Numbered from the stretch's first letter, positions 34,269-43,118 are shown. The stretch: 64,000 nucleotides of DNA from Flavobacterium sp. 9 (GCF_002754195.1 NZ_PEEU01000001.1:4650001-4714000), one strand, 5' to 3'. Made by a program: numbers and translations. Notes: generated by a model from the sequence alone, not told the origin.

Positions 34269-35665
34269 GAAAAGTATATCTGATTTTAATGGTCGCTTTT
34301 CAGCTTTCTTGTTTCTCGCAAAACAAACAAGTGTTGTATAACTTCACGTCAATTCCGCAATCATCATTAGTAAATCCAGGTGCCGACGTTTCGTATAAAT
34401 TTTATTTCGGAATCCCAATTTTATCCGGAGTTTCAGCAAATTTAGGATCAAGTAGTTTTTCGGCGTATGATTTATTTGCCAATAACGGAGTAGACTTTAA
34501 TGATAAGGTTCGAAATATCATTAATAATTCTTCCAATAAAGACAAAACTCAGGTCAATCAACAACTCGAAATTTTCTCTGGAGGTTTTAGAGTTGGCGGA
34601 AGAGAAAGTCAATCCTATATTTCGTTTGGAGCTTATCAGGAATTTGATTTCCTAATGTATTTTCCAAAAGATTTAGCCATTTTAGCCGTCGACGGAAATC
34701 AAAAATATATTGGAAAAGCATTCAATTTAGCCGACTTGAATGTTCAAGCTGAAGTCCTTTCAGTTTTCCATGTAGGATATCACAGAAAACTAAGCGAAAA
34801 ACTGGTTTTAGGCGGTCGGGCCAAAATTTATTCCAGTGGAGCAAATGCTACATCGACTCATAATTCAGGTTTTATTTTTACAGGAGAAAGTGCAGACACG
34901 CCTAATCTTTATAATCAGGTAATCTCATCAAATCTTGAATTAAAAACTTCTGGTCTTAGCAAGTTTACAAAAGACGAATACGAAGGAAGTATTCCAAGTG
35001 ATATTGCTCACAATACTTTTTTCAACGGAAGTTTAGGCTTGGGAATTGATGCCGGAATTACCTATTATGTTAAAGAAAATCTACAGTTTACAGCAAGTAT
35101 AATCGACCTTGGATTTATAAGACAATCAAAAGATATCGAAACACTCAACTATAAAGGAACTTATAATTATAAAGGAGCAAACCCTAACTTTCTAGGTTCG
35201 AACAAGCCCGAAGATGTTTTTGATGAATTCGATAAAGCCATTCCGCGTGACACTCTATATAATAAATACACGACTTGGCGACCAACAAAATTATATTCGT
35301 CAATTCAATATTCTTTTGGCGAATCAAGACCAGATGAAGAATGTAATTGCAAAGGCAGCGTTTCGAGAAAGTATGTTAACGGAATAGGAGGACAGATGTT
35401 TGCTATGACTATGCCAGACGAGCCATACGTTGCTTTAACTGCTTTTTACAGACGTAGTATTTTCGAAAAATTAGATTTTAAAGCCACATATACAATCGAT
35501 CCATATTCAAGTAAAAATATAGGATTAGGACTTTCAGGAACCCTCGGAAAACTAAATATGTATCTTCTCGTCGATAATGTTCTCGAGTATAGAGATGTCT
35601 CAAAAGCCAATAGTCTGGCATTTCAATTTGGATTTAACTTTGTATTTCAAGATTCCGAGGATTAG
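34265..35665 (+). CDS. DUF5723 family outer membrane protein
   Basis: A 466-residue protein with a signal peptide (KVYLILMVAFQLSCFSQ). The N-terminus of the mature part (SLVNPGADVSYKFYFGIP) and later segments (GGRAKIYSSGANATSTHNSG, then GLGIDAGITYYVKENLQFTA) are typical of the Bacteroidetes DUF5723 barrel proteins. The C-terminus reads NSLAFQFGFNFVFQ, like a final barrel strand. It overlaps the upstream lipoprotein gene by 4 bp. Function unknown; related barrels act in gliding/T9SS-associated envelope biology, but this is only a suggestion. Confidence 0.8.
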   Translation: MRKVYLILMVAFQLSCFSQNKQVLYNFTSIPQSSLVNPGADVSYKFYFGIPILSGVSANLGSSSFSAYDLFANNGVDFNDKVRNIINNSSNKDKTQVNQQLEIFSGGFRVGGRESQSYISFGAYQEFDFLMYFPKDLAILAVDGNQKYIGKAFNLADLNVQAEVLSVFHVGYHRKLSEKLVLGGRAKIYSSGANATSTHNSGFIFTGESADTPNLYNQVISSNLELKTSGLSKFTKDEYEGSIPSDIAHNTFFNGSLGLGIDAGITYYVKENLQFTASIIDLGFIRQSKDIETLNYKGTYNYKGANPNFLGSNKPEDVFDEFDKAIPRDTLYNKYTTWRPTKLYSSIQYSFGESRPDEECNCKGSVSRKYVNGIGGQMFAMTMPDEPYVALTAFYRRSIFEKLDFKATYTIDPYSSKNIGLGLSGTLGKLNMYLLVDNVLEYRDVSKANSLAFQFGFNFVFQDSED

Positions 35666-35668
35666 TTT

Positions 35669-35807
35669 ACCATATAAGTTATATAAGTTCATTTTATTGC
35701 TGTCTGCTGGAGTTTTTTGTATTGTCAGTTCGAGCGTAGTCGAGAATTATGCGCAAAGTAATATCAAATAAGCTAAGAATTAAATGAACTTATATAACTT
35801 ATATGGT
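35669..35807. repeat. 139-bp element with perfect 26-bp inverted ends
   Basis: The left arm (35669-35694, ACCATATAAGTTATATAAG onward) is an exact reverse complement of the right arm (35782-35807). A related arm appears at 37951-37976 with a few changes. The inside includes GTCAGTTCGAGCGTAGTCGA, a common flavobacterial repeat fragment. It lacks an ORF. Confidence 0.75.
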
Positions 35808-35895
35808 TTAAAATAATATCAAGCTTTTTTGTAAGCACTTTCCTGTAAAGTTAAATTTATGAATAAGTTAGTAATCAAGTTTCCAATTTATTCAC

Positions 35896-35903
35896 TATAT
35901 TTG
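35896..35903 (+). promoter_or_regulatory. Putative -7 element of guaB
   Basis: TATATTTG, a perfect TAnnTTTG match 26 bases before the guaB start. Confidence 0.5.
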
Positions 35904-35929
35904 CACGCAATTCAACTAGAAATTGCAAC

Positions 35930-37402
35930 ATGATAGCACACAACTCCAAGATTATCGGCGAAGGTTTAACTTACGACGATGTATTATTAGTACCTAACTA
36001 CTCGAATGTGCTTCCTCGCGAAGTGAGTATCAAATCAAAATTTTCACGAAATATAACGCTAAACGTTCCTATAGTATCAGCTGCTATGGATACCGTTACC
36101 GAAAGTGCAATGGCAATCGCTATGGCACAAGAAGGCGGAATTGGTGTTTTACATAAAAACATGACCATCGAGCAACAAGCTGCGAAGGTAAGAAGAGTAA
36201 AACGTGCTGAGTCAGGAATGATTATCGATCCGGTAACATTGCCAATGAACTCTACAATTGCAGACGCAAAAAATGCAATGAAAGAATTCGGAATTGGCGG
36301 AATCCCAATCGTTGACGAAAACAAAATCTTAAAAGGAATCGTTACAAATCGTGACTTACGTTTTGAGAAAAATGGTGCAAGACCAATCGCTGAGGTAATG
36401 ACAAGTACAAACTTAGTAACTGTTGCCGAAGGAACTTCACTAGAACAAGCCGAAGTAGTTTTACAAGGTCACAAAATCGAAAAATTACCGGTAGTAAACG
36501 CTAATTATGAATTAGTTGGTTTAATTACCTTTAGAGATATCACAAAACTGACACAAAAACCAATCGCTAACAAAGATATTTTTGGTCGTTTAAGAGTAGC
36601 TGCAGCAATTGGAGTTACAGGTGATGCAGTCTTAAGAGCAGAAGCATTAGTTGCTGCAGGAGTAGATGCAATCATCATCGATACCGCTCACGGACATACA
36701 GAAGGTGTTGTAAATACCTTAAAAGAAGTAAAATCAAAATTCCCACAAATAGACGTAATTGTTGGAAACATTGCAACTCCTGAAGCAGCTAAATATTTAG
36801 TAGAGAACGGAGCAGATGGAGTAAAAGTAGGGATTGGACCGGGTTCTATCTGTACAACTCGTATCGTTGCAGGTGTTGGTTTCCCTCAATTCTCAGCGGT
36901 TCTTGAAGTAGCAGCAGCTATTAAAGGAACAGGAGTTCCGGTTATCGCAGATGGTGGAATTCGTTACACAGGAGATATTCCTAAAGCAATTGCAGCAGGA
37001 GCTGATTGTGTAATGTTAGGTTCATTATTAGCAGGAACAAAAGAATCTCCGGGAGAAACAATTATTTTCGAAGGAAGAAAATTCAAATCATACCGCGGAA
37101 TGGGTTCTGTTGAAGCTATGCAAACAGGTTCAAAAGATCGTTATTTCCAGGATGTTGAAGACGACGTTAAAAAATTAGTTCCGGAAGGAATTGTTGGTCG
37201 TGTTCCTTACAAAGGAGAATTAAACGAAAGTATGCTTCAATTTATCGGAGGTCTTCGTGCCGGAATGGGATACTGTGGTTCAAAAGATATTCCAACATTA
37301 CAAGAAACAGGACGTTTTGTTAGAATCACATCAAGCGGAATCACTGAAAGTCACCCACATAATGTTACAATTACAAAAGAAGCTCCAAATTATTCAAGAT
37401 AA
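35930..37402 (+). CDS. guaB: Inosine-5'-monophosphate dehydrogenase
   Basis: A 490-residue IMPDH. The barrel starts [23 protein letters not shown] pair at about 95-205 ([20 protein letters not shown], then [20 protein letters not shown]). The catalytic loop is [18 protein letters not shown], with the essential Cys; the flap holds [12 protein letters not shown]. It oxidises IMP to XMP, the first step to GMP. It has its own promoter and a strong terminator. Confidence 0.97.
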   Translation: MIAHNSKIIGEGLTYDDVLLVPNYSNVLPREVSIKSKFSRNITLNVPIVSAAMDTVTESAMAIAMAQEGGIGVLHKNMTIEQQAAKVRRVKRAESGMIIDPVTLPMNSTIADAKNAMKEFGIGGIPIVDENKILKGIVTNRDLRFEKNGARPIAEVMTSTNLVTVAEGTSLEQAEVVLQGHKIEKLPVVNANYELVGLITFRDITKLTQKPIANKDIFGRLRVAAAIGVTGDAVLRAEALVAAGVDAIIIDTAHGHTEGVVNTLKEVKSKFPQIDVIVGNIATPEAAKYLVENGADGVKVGIGPGSICTTRIVAGVGFPQFSAVLEVAAAIKGTGVPVIADGGIRYTGDIPKAIAAGADCVMLGSLLAGTKESPGETIIFEGRKFKSYRGMGSVEAMQTGSKDRYFQDVEDDVKKLVPEGIVGRVPYKGELNESMLQFIGGLRAGMGYCGSKDIPTLQETGRFVRITSSGITESHPHNVTITKEAPNYSR

Positions 37403-37428
37403 TAATTTTTAGTTTTCTATATAAAAAC

Positions 37429-37466
37429 AAAAGGCGTAAGAGTTTGATTCTTACGCCTTTTTTTAT
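37429..37466 (+). terminator. Terminator of guaB
   Basis: A 13-bp perfect stem AAAAGGCGTAAGA / TCTTACGCCTTTT with a T run. Confidence 0.92.
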
Positions 37467-37505
37467 TTTTAATTTTTGCTTATTCTGATTTCTATACTAT
37501 TTTTT

Positions 37506-37737
37506 AGGAGCTAATCCCGTACCCGAGCCTGAAAGTGCGAACTGGCGAAGCAATCCGTTTCAATCTTTTACTTTTTAAGGAAAAAGTAAAAGGATTTTCT
37601 CCCGACACTTCGGGACTATCGGGGCTAGAGAGATCATTTTTATAAAAAAAACATTTCGTTTATTATGACTTTCTTGCTCTGTCAAATCTAACTGTGGATA
37701 CCTTTGTCAAAGTTTTAAACTTTGACAAAGGTTTACG
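37506..37737 (+). ncRNA. Structured repeat element, copy B (possible Flavobacteria ncRNA)
   Basis: Reads AGGAGCTAATCCCG, then CCGTTTCAATCTTTTACTTT, an AAGG loop, AAAAAGTAAAAGGATTTTCT, ATCGGGGCTAG and the 33-bp palindrome (37700-37732). It is collinear with copy A at 2118-2339, which lies on the opposite strand. The central hairpin is preserved with different base pairs. The insert after AATCCCG differs in sequence and length from copy A. Either a regulatory RNA or a mobile structured repeat is possible. Confidence 0.5.
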
Positions 37738-37751
37738 AAAACTAATATTCA

Positions 37752-37920
37752 CAATCTTGTCATTTCTTCTTCCTCGAAATGACAAAAATACAAGCAAAAT
37801 CCGTCTAAATCCGCGTTTTCGCGATAGCGAATCAGTGTCATCCGCGTACCATAAAAAGCACAGTCACCAATCTTTGTCGAGTTTCGTGTGTGATTTCTCC
37901 TCCGTCGAAATGACAAAACT
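37752..37920. repeat. GTCATTTCGA-type repeat mosaic beside copy B
   Basis: TCTTGTCATTTCTTCTTCCTC, then an AAAATCCGTCTAAATCCGCG module, then CCAATCTTTGTCGAG and an inverted end TCCGTCGAAATGAC. The modules are those of 1984-2103, but one is in the opposite orientation relative to the structured element. Confidence 0.6.
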
Positions 37921-37986
37921 ATAAGTTCAAGTAATAATAAGTTTAAAGTAAAATGAACTTACATCACTTATATGGTGAAAAAAAAA

Positions 37987-39129
37987 TTAAGCCCCACGAC
38001 TATTTAAAATATCTTCAGTTGAAACATCAGAATGTAATAATTCTTCCATTTTTTTGGTCGTACGTTGTGCTTCCAGAGCGTAGCCAAACATTTTTTGTTC
38101 ATAATCATCAATTGCAGATTGCAGATCTGAAAATTCTCCGTTAGTCAAATTCTCTGTTAATTGATATGCGTCCATTAAGCCCATATTAACGCCTTCTCCG
38201 GCAAATGGAGGCATTACATGCGCTGCATCTCCAACAAGTGTAATATTCGAATGAGTTTTCCAAGGTTCTTCTAATGAAAATAATCTCAATGGTAATCCTG
38301 AAAAATCAGTTGAAGCATTAAAAAAGGTTTTATAATCATCGCTCCAATTTGCAAAAGTTTCATTTAAAAATGCTCGTATTGCTGCGTCATTTTCAAAATC
38401 AAGACCGTTATTTAAAACCCAATTTTCATCAGCTTTAAACGAAACTCCAAAGTGAACAGAACCGTCGCGCAAAGTATGCGTGTAAAACATTTTTTGTTCT
38501 CCCATTGCCATTACATTTCCGTCGCCATATTTAGGTTTAAATTCAGGATAATCACGATCCGGATTTGCAATTTCTCCTTGAATAATATAAGTACCGGAAA
38601 GTTGAGGTTCAATATCGGTAACAAATTTTCTAGCATTTGATCTTCCACCGTTAGCGACAATAACAAAATCGGAAATTGTTTTCAATCCATTTTTGAATTC
38701 TAAATGATATTCGTCTTCAACTTTTTTAATATCAGTCAAATGACTGTCCCAGACAACAGTATTTTCTTGGAGATTTTCGAGCATAATTTTTCTTAAATCA
38801 TTTCGATCAATTTCAGGACGTGAATACGCATTTGTTTCATCGGGCATTTCATCCGAAGTAATATTTCCGTGCATATCTGCCATTTTCTCGCCAGTTGGTC
38901 TCGCATATTTATAGAACACGTCCATTAAATCAGCTTTTTGAATCGCTTTTTGCCCTGAATCAGAATGAATATCAAGTGTTCCGCCCGAAGTTCTGGCTTG
39001 CGCATTGATATCTCTTTCATAAACCGTAACGTCTGCACCATTGATTTGTAGAATGCGAGCAGTTGTTAATCCAACAGGACCGCCGCCAATTATGGCTATT
39101 TTTTTATTTTTTATAAGTGAAGTATTCAT
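37987..39129 (-). CDS. Tet(X)-like FAD-dependent monooxygenase
   Basis: A 380-residue class A flavoprotein monooxygenase, the length of Tet(X) (about 388). The FAD dinucleotide motif is IAIIGGGPVGLTTARILQ; the GD motif is LVGDAAHVMPPFAGEGVNMG. Intermediate motifs (RNDLRKIMLENLQENTVVWD, IVANGGRSNARKFVTDIEP and HFGVSFKADENW) follow the Tet(X) sequence closely. Tet(X) hydroxylates and inactivates tetracyclines. The gene pairs with a TetR regulator 85 bp upstream. It may be an intrinsic resistance determinant or have another native substrate. Confidence 0.88.
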   Translation of the reverse strand: MNTSLIKNKKIAIIGGGPVGLTTARILQINGADVTVYERDINAQARTSGGTLDIHSDSGQKAIQKADLMDVFYKYARPTGEKMADMHGNITSDEMPDETNAYSRPEIDRNDLRKIMLENLQENTVVWDSHLTDIKKVEDEYHLEFKNGLKTISDFVIVANGGRSNARKFVTDIEPQLSGTYIIQGEIANPDRDYPEFKPKYGDGNVMAMGEQKMFYTHTLRDGSVHFGVSFKADENWVLNNGLDFENDAAIRAFLNETFANWSDDYKTFFNASTDFSGLPLRLFSLEEPWKTHSNITLVGDAAHVMPPFAGEGVNMGLMDAYQLTENLTNGEFSDLQSAIDDYEQKMFGYALEAQRTTKKMEELLHSDVSTEDILNSRGA

Positions 39130-39214
39130 TTGATTTTTTTTATTTAATTGATATTGTAGTGATTGATTTTATATTTTAATTGAGATTGATTTTTGAGATT
39201 GATATTGATTTAGT

Positions 39215-39805
39215 TTAAGGAGTCAAAGCTTTTATAACCAAATTAAAAGCTTCATCTCTAATTTCTTCAGTAAAAACAAAAGGTTTTCCGGACATCGATT
39301 TTCCTTCTCTGTGAAGTTCTAAAAGAGAATAAAGTGATCCATAAGCAATACTCCAGAAAACTTCGAACGTAACGGGAAGAAGTTCCTTTTTTTCGATTGC
39401 TTTGGTAATAAATTTTAACATTTGATCTTTAAAATCCGAAGTGATTTCAGCTAAAATAGCATCGCCATAACTGGAATGTTTTAAAAGTTCAAGACAAGTA
39501 GTTTGTAAGGAAAAATTGATTGCAAATTTAGAACGGTTTTCCCATTGTTGGCGTAAACCATCTACAAACGACATTTCTGAAGAAAACCCAGCCAACATTT
39601 CATTGAAGAAATTTTTGCCAATATCAATTCCTATTTTGCGAATAAGATCTTCCTTATCCGAATAATAGATATACAATGTCGCCACAGAAACGCCACATTC
39701 TTTTGCTAAACGATTCATTCCAAATCCTTCTACGCCTTGCGCAACAAGCATTTCAATTGCTTTTTGTTTTACAATTTCTTCTTTATTTGTGTCTCTTGTT
39801 CTCAT
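39215..39805 (-). CDS. TetR/AcrR family repressor
   Basis: A 196-residue regulator. The N-terminal HTH (about 10-55) contains GMNRLAKECGVSVATLYIYY and DKEDLIRKIG. The remaining helices form the ligand-binding domain. It lies directly upstream of the Tet(X)-like gene on the same strand and is likely to control itself and that gene. Its promoter holds TATCTTTG (39826-39833) and a GAACGTTC dyad (39846-39853) at about the -33 region, a plausible operator. Confidence 0.87.
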   Translation of the reverse strand: MRTRDTNKEEIVKQKAIEMLVAQGVEGFGMNRLAKECGVSVATLYIYYSDKEDLIRKIGIDIGKNFFNEMLAGFSSEMSFVDGLRQQWENRSKFAINFSLQTTCLELLKHSSYGDAILAEITSDFKDQMLKFITKAIEKKELLPVTFEVFWSIAYGSLYSLLELHREGKSMSGKPFVFTEEIRDEAFNLVIKALTP

Positions 39806-39825
39806 AATTTGAATTAATTATGGTA

Positions 39826-39853
39826 CAAAGATATTAATAATAAATGAACGTTC
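39826..39853 (-). promoter_or_regulatory. TetR promoter with candidate operator dyad
   Basis: TATCTTTG on the minus strand at 39826-39833 fits the -7 consensus. The perfect 8-bp palindrome GAACGTTC (39846-39853), in the context AATGAACGTTCGCTT, overlaps the expected -33 region, where a repressor would block transcription. Confidence 0.4.
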
Positions 39854-39884
39854 GCTTATTTATTGTGAAAAAATGTTCAAAGTG

Positions 39885-40060
39885 GCAAAGGTTCTGAGGT
39901 TCTAAGGTTTTTTACCGTAGAGGCGCACAGCAGTGCGTCTCATTCAATGTAAACACAATTGTGTGAAAAATAAAATGAAATCTAATTCTTGAATAGGCTC
40001 CAGCTTTAGCTGGAGATAATAAAGTAATATTAGGAATAGGCTTTAGCCAAATTTTTAAGA
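39885..40060. repeat. Palindromic intergenic repeats upstream of tetR
   Basis: The stretch holds AGGCGCACAGCAGTGCGTCT, CTCCAGCTTTAGCTGGAG and AATAGGCTTTAGCCAAA, three separate short palindromes, and AAAGGTTCTGAGGTTCTAAG at the left. No gene is supported between 39854 and 40150. Confidence 0.6.
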
Positions 40061-40087
40061 ATTGCAATTTGCATCATCATATAAACA

Positions 40088-40132
40088 AAAAAGCTGCTAA
40101 TACAATTCGTTAAAATTATAATAGCAGCTTTT
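40088..40132 (-). terminator. Terminator of the L,D-transpeptidase gene
   Basis: AAAAGCTGCTA pairs with TAGCAGCTTTT around an AT-rich loop with further pairing inside. It lies 19 bases after the stop codon on the minus strand. Confidence 0.75.
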
Positions 40133-40150
40133 ATTCGGGTAAAAATATTT

Positions 40151-41032
40151 TTAAGGTTTAGCAGTTTGCTCTGCTTCTCTAACTTTTTGATTGTCTAAAA
40201 TTTTCTGTATAAAAGGTTTTGCTTGAGTTTCAATTTCAGATTCTGAAATATCAAGTGCTTTTGGATCTTTGACTAATTGTAACCAAGGTTTTGGTCCATC
40301 AAAATTATAACTTCCAAAAACGATTACCGGAGTTCCTTTTACTTTTACATTTTCTTTGTCTTTCAAGATCCATTCGTCAGCCCATTTATAAAGATATTTA
40401 GCGTCTTTTTCTTGTAATCGTAAACAAGAATGTGATGCCGGGTAACCTGGTAAAGCATATTCGTGGAAACCAACTCCCAGTTTATTCTCGATATTAAAAT
40501 TCCACTTTAAATCCCATTCGTCATTAAAAGTACTGGTAGTTTTTTCGGCTTTCCAATTGGTGAAAAATAATCCGGTTGGAGTAGGGTCTTTTTTTCTTCC
40601 CATATTTGTTGGTCCTGTATAAACTAATTCTCCATTTTCGTAAGCAGCAAATGCCTGAGTAGGATAGGAGAAAATTATAACTTTTGAAACCTCTCCTAAA
40701 GCTGCAACATGCAACGGAAACGGAAGATAATAAACAATATCACCACTAAAATCAGACGGAATTACCACTGAATCTAATTTTGCGAAATTCGCTTTATCTG
40801 TTCGATTTATAGCGTAAGCAATCTGAAGTTTACTGCTGTCAGCTTCATTTATTTTTAGCCATTCTTTAGTTTTCTCTAAATGAAATTCAACAGATTGTGG
40901 CTTTTTATATTCGATTGCTTTTCTGTGTTTTGTTTTTTCTTTCGTTTCAGTAGATTCGCTTTTTTTGCATGAACTCAATAAAACTAAAACAAGTACAAGG
41001 AAGATATTTGATGTATAATATAACTTTTTCAT
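40151..41032 (-). CDS. L,D-transpeptidase (YkuD domain) lipoprotein
   Basis: A 293-residue protein with a lipobox (VLVLLSSC, Cys22). The YkuD catalytic motif reads HEYALPGYPASHSCLRLQ: the usual HG is HE, and the SHGC is SHSC, but the His, Cys and Arg remain. An upstream strand region (KVIIFSYPTQAFAAYENGEL, then MGRKKDPTPTGLF) is typical of the domain. It forms 3-3 crosslinks or attaches proteins to peptidoglycan in the periplasm. It has a terminator, and no operon partner is evident. Confidence 0.87.
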   Translation of the reverse strand: MKKLYYTSNIFLVLVLVLLSSCKKSESTETKEKTKHRKAIEYKKPQSVEFHLEKTKEWLKINEADSSKLQIAYAINRTDKANFAKLDSVVIPSDFSGDIVYYLPFPLHVAALGEVSKVIIFSYPTQAFAAYENGELVYTGPTNMGRKKDPTPTGLFFTNWKAEKTTSTFNDEWDLKWNFNIENKLGVGFHEYALPGYPASHSCLRLQEKDAKYLYKWADEWILKDKENVKVKGTPVIVFGSYNFDGPKPWLQLVKDPKALDISESEIETQAKPFIQKILDNQKVREAEQTAKP

Positions 41033-41137
41033 AAACTGGTTTTTTATTTAATGTAAAGTTATTTTATTCCTCTCTTAAAAGGATTACACAATTTCTTGAT
41101 TTGGTTATTGGATTTTCATTTAAAATGAATTAAAAAA

Positions 41138-41929
41138 TCACATTTCTAGTTTTAAAGTTTGGCCTTCAATAAATTGTCCTTTAGAAGATGTTATTTTTAT
41201 TTTTTGGTTTTCTGTATAACCAAGAGTTTCTCCATTTTTGAAAATTACATTACTATTAATTACGTAAGTAGAAATATTAGATATAAAATCATAAAGTTCT
41301 TCAATGTGAAGTTTTGAATTTATAACTTCCATCTCCTGTTTTGCGAATTCGGTTAAGCCATAAGTATAAATACTATTTCCTTTTTCAGAAGGTCTTATTC
41401 CTATATATATCCATAGTGCAAGAGGTATTCCTTGTTGTTTTATTTCATCTATATTTTCTAAATATTGAGATTTAGAAATTAATAATGATTGACTTCCCTG
41501 ATAAATTCCTATGGCATTTGAAGTGGATAGAATTGAGCATAATAATTTACTTAGAATAGTAAATCTCTCTTTTTGATTTTTTTGTGAGGACATAATTGAT
41601 ACTATTGCATGTCCGTTATGATTTTTTAAATCCTCAGCAGCAGTTTGCCAATTATATGCGTATTGTGCAGTTCCTTCGATATCCTCAGAAGGAATTGGTG
41701 CTGGCATATAAGCTAAAGCAACCATTTCTCCATCTATTTTAAAAATAGCAGAGTTGTCATCTCCTGTAAAATCACTAATTGTTAAATTCCAAAATGTTTT
41801 CAGCTTTTCAATAACATCATTGATATTGTACCTTTCGCCGTTGTTAAACATTGGCATAGCAAGTAAAATGCTATTTTCGTTTTTTTCTAAATTTGTTTTT
41901 TCTTTTTTGAAGAAGCTGAATAGTCCCAT
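41138..41929 (-). CDS. DUF4261 domain protein
   Basis: A 263-residue protein. It starts MGLFSFFKKEKTNLEKN (basic, helical), followed by the DUF4261 core (about 20-150: ILLAMPMFNNGERYNINDVI, then GEMVALAYMPAPIPSEDIEG and AEDLKNHNGHAIVSIMSS). The C-terminal domain (about 150-263) includes PLALWIYIGIRPSEKGNSIY. There is no signal peptide. The family has no known function; members are often near toxin, secretion or immunity genes. Here it precedes an 80-residue orphan. Confidence 0.75.
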   Translation of the reverse strand: MGLFSFFKKEKTNLEKNENSILLAMPMFNNGERYNINDVIEKLKTFWNLTISDFTGDDNSAIFKIDGEMVALAYMPAPIPSEDIEGTAQYAYNWQTAAEDLKNHNGHAIVSIMSSQKNQKERFTILSKLLCSILSTSNAIGIYQGSQSLLISKSQYLENIDEIKQQGIPLALWIYIGIRPSEKGNSIYTYGLTEFAKQEMEVINSKLHIEELYDFISNISTYVINSNVIFKNGETLGYTENQKIKITSSKGQFIEGQTLKLEM

Positions 41930-42110
41930 GTAGGTTTATTTTCTGGTTGAGTTAAATTTAATTCTAAAGTAAATAATAATTCTAAATTAACTCTTTTGTT
42001 TTTGTTTAGGTTTTATTGATGTATTATTTAATAGAAAGTCAGACACATTTTTAGTCCATTCGATTTTATTTTTAACTTAAAACTAATCTGGTAAAGTTAT
42101 TCTTTAAAGG

Positions 42111-42153
42111 AAAAAATCACACAACTTTTAATAAATATAAAAGTTATGTGATT
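42111..42153 (-). terminator. Terminator behind the 80-residue gene
   Basis: AATCACACAACTTTT pairs with AAAAGTTATGTGATT with one mismatch; on the minus strand it is followed by T residues. Confidence 0.75.
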
Positions 42154-42165
42154 CTTTGAGAAGTC

Positions 42166-42408
42166 TTATTTTCTCCAGTAATTATTTGCGGCAGCGATAG
42201 TAGCAAATTCTGTAGCAACAGTTTGTCCAACTGCAATTAGCATTGCTGCATCTTCTGCATAAATTGGACGTAATTTCTCTCTAACTGCAGCGTCTGGCTG
42301 AGTAATTTTGATAATTAATCGAGCCATTTTTACGGCTAATTGACGGCCTTCTTCCGGAGTGTTTGTTATAAGAGAATTATTCGGGATTAATTGAACTTGA
42401 TCAGACAT
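42166..42408 (-). CDS. Small Ala-rich protein of unknown function
   Basis: An 80-residue protein starting MSDQVQLIPNNSLITNTPEE. The rest is predicted alpha-helical and Ala-rich (GRQLAVKMARLIIKI, then EDAAMLIAVGQTVATEFATI). It has no signal peptide and no cysteine. I do not recognise a family. It has its own terminator, and its codon use resembles that of its neighbours. It lies 236 bp upstream of the DUF4261 gene on the same strand; whether the two are linked is unknown. Confidence 0.7.
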   Translation of the reverse strand: MSDQVQLIPNNSLITNTPEEGRQLAVKMARLIIKITQPDAAVREKLRPIYAEDAAMLIAVGQTVATEFATIAAANNYWRK

Positions 42409-42518
42409 GATTACTTTGTTTTTAGTTATTTTTCTCCATTTAAAATTAAATAAAATTTCAATGATAAATGAGTTAAGATGTCTGATAATCAGTGTTTAAT
42501 TCGAAACAAATATTAATT

Positions 42519-43100
42519 CTAAATTAGTCCTTTTATCTTTGCGTGCTGTAATAATAAAATGGTTTTAGCATCTGTAATTTCGCCGGATTCTATCATTGCA
42601 TATGCCTCGTCAAAAGTGTATTCCAGAACTTCGATATTTTCCTGTTCAGCATCTAATCCACCGCCATCATTCACTTTCATGGTTTCGTCATATTCTCCAA
42701 CAAAAAGATATAAAATTTCGGTTACAGATCCCGGAGACATATAAGTTTCAATAACTTTCTGAGCCTTTTTTAAGCGATAACCAGTTTCTTCTTCTGTCTC
42801 ACGAATAACAGCTTGTTCAGCATTATCCTGATCAAGAAGTCCTGCGCAAACCTCGATCATCATTCCGGTTTTATTTCCGTTAAGGAAAGTTGGTAAACGA
42901 AATTGTCTCGTTAGAATTACGGTTTTCTTTAAGGTATTATATAGTAAAATAGCAGCTCCATTTCCTCGGTCATAAACTTCGCGAATATGAGATTCTATTT
43001 TACCATCTTTCATTTCATAATCAAAAGTTACTTTGTTCAGGATATACCAATTGTCTGATAATAACTTTGTTTCAGTAACTTTAATTTTTGGATTTTTCAT
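42519..43100 (-). CDS. nudK: GDP-mannose pyrophosphatase NudK
   Basis: A 193-residue Nudix hydrolase. The Nudix box lies in GLLDQDNAEQAVIRETEEET and GYRL. Flanking sequence REVYDRGNGAAILLYNTLKK and YMSPGSVTEILYLFVGEYDE matches NudK of E. coli closely. NudK hydrolyses GDP-mannose and related sugar nucleotides. It lies downstream of purA on the same strand but behind purA's terminator, so it is likely expressed separately. Confidence 0.92.
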   Translation of the reverse strand: MKNPKIKVTETKLLSDNWYILNKVTFDYEMKDGKIESHIREVYDRGNGAAILLYNTLKKTVILTRQFRLPTFLNGNKTGMMIEVCAGLLDQDNAEQAVIRETEEETGYRLKKAQKVIETYMSPGSVTEILYLFVGEYDETMKVNDGGGLDAEQENIEVLEYTFDEAYAMIESGEITDAKTILLLQHAKIKGLI

Positions 43101-43118
43101 AACTAGAAATGTTTTGTA

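Noticed and set aside
37694..37924. Open frame across the repeat mosaic beside copy B
   Set aside because: Composed entirely of repeat modules; no domain and no supported start.
37987..39805. Recently mobilised resistance cassette
   Set aside because: No transposase, integrase, plasmid gene or composition shift around tetX-like and tetR; it looks like resident chromosome.
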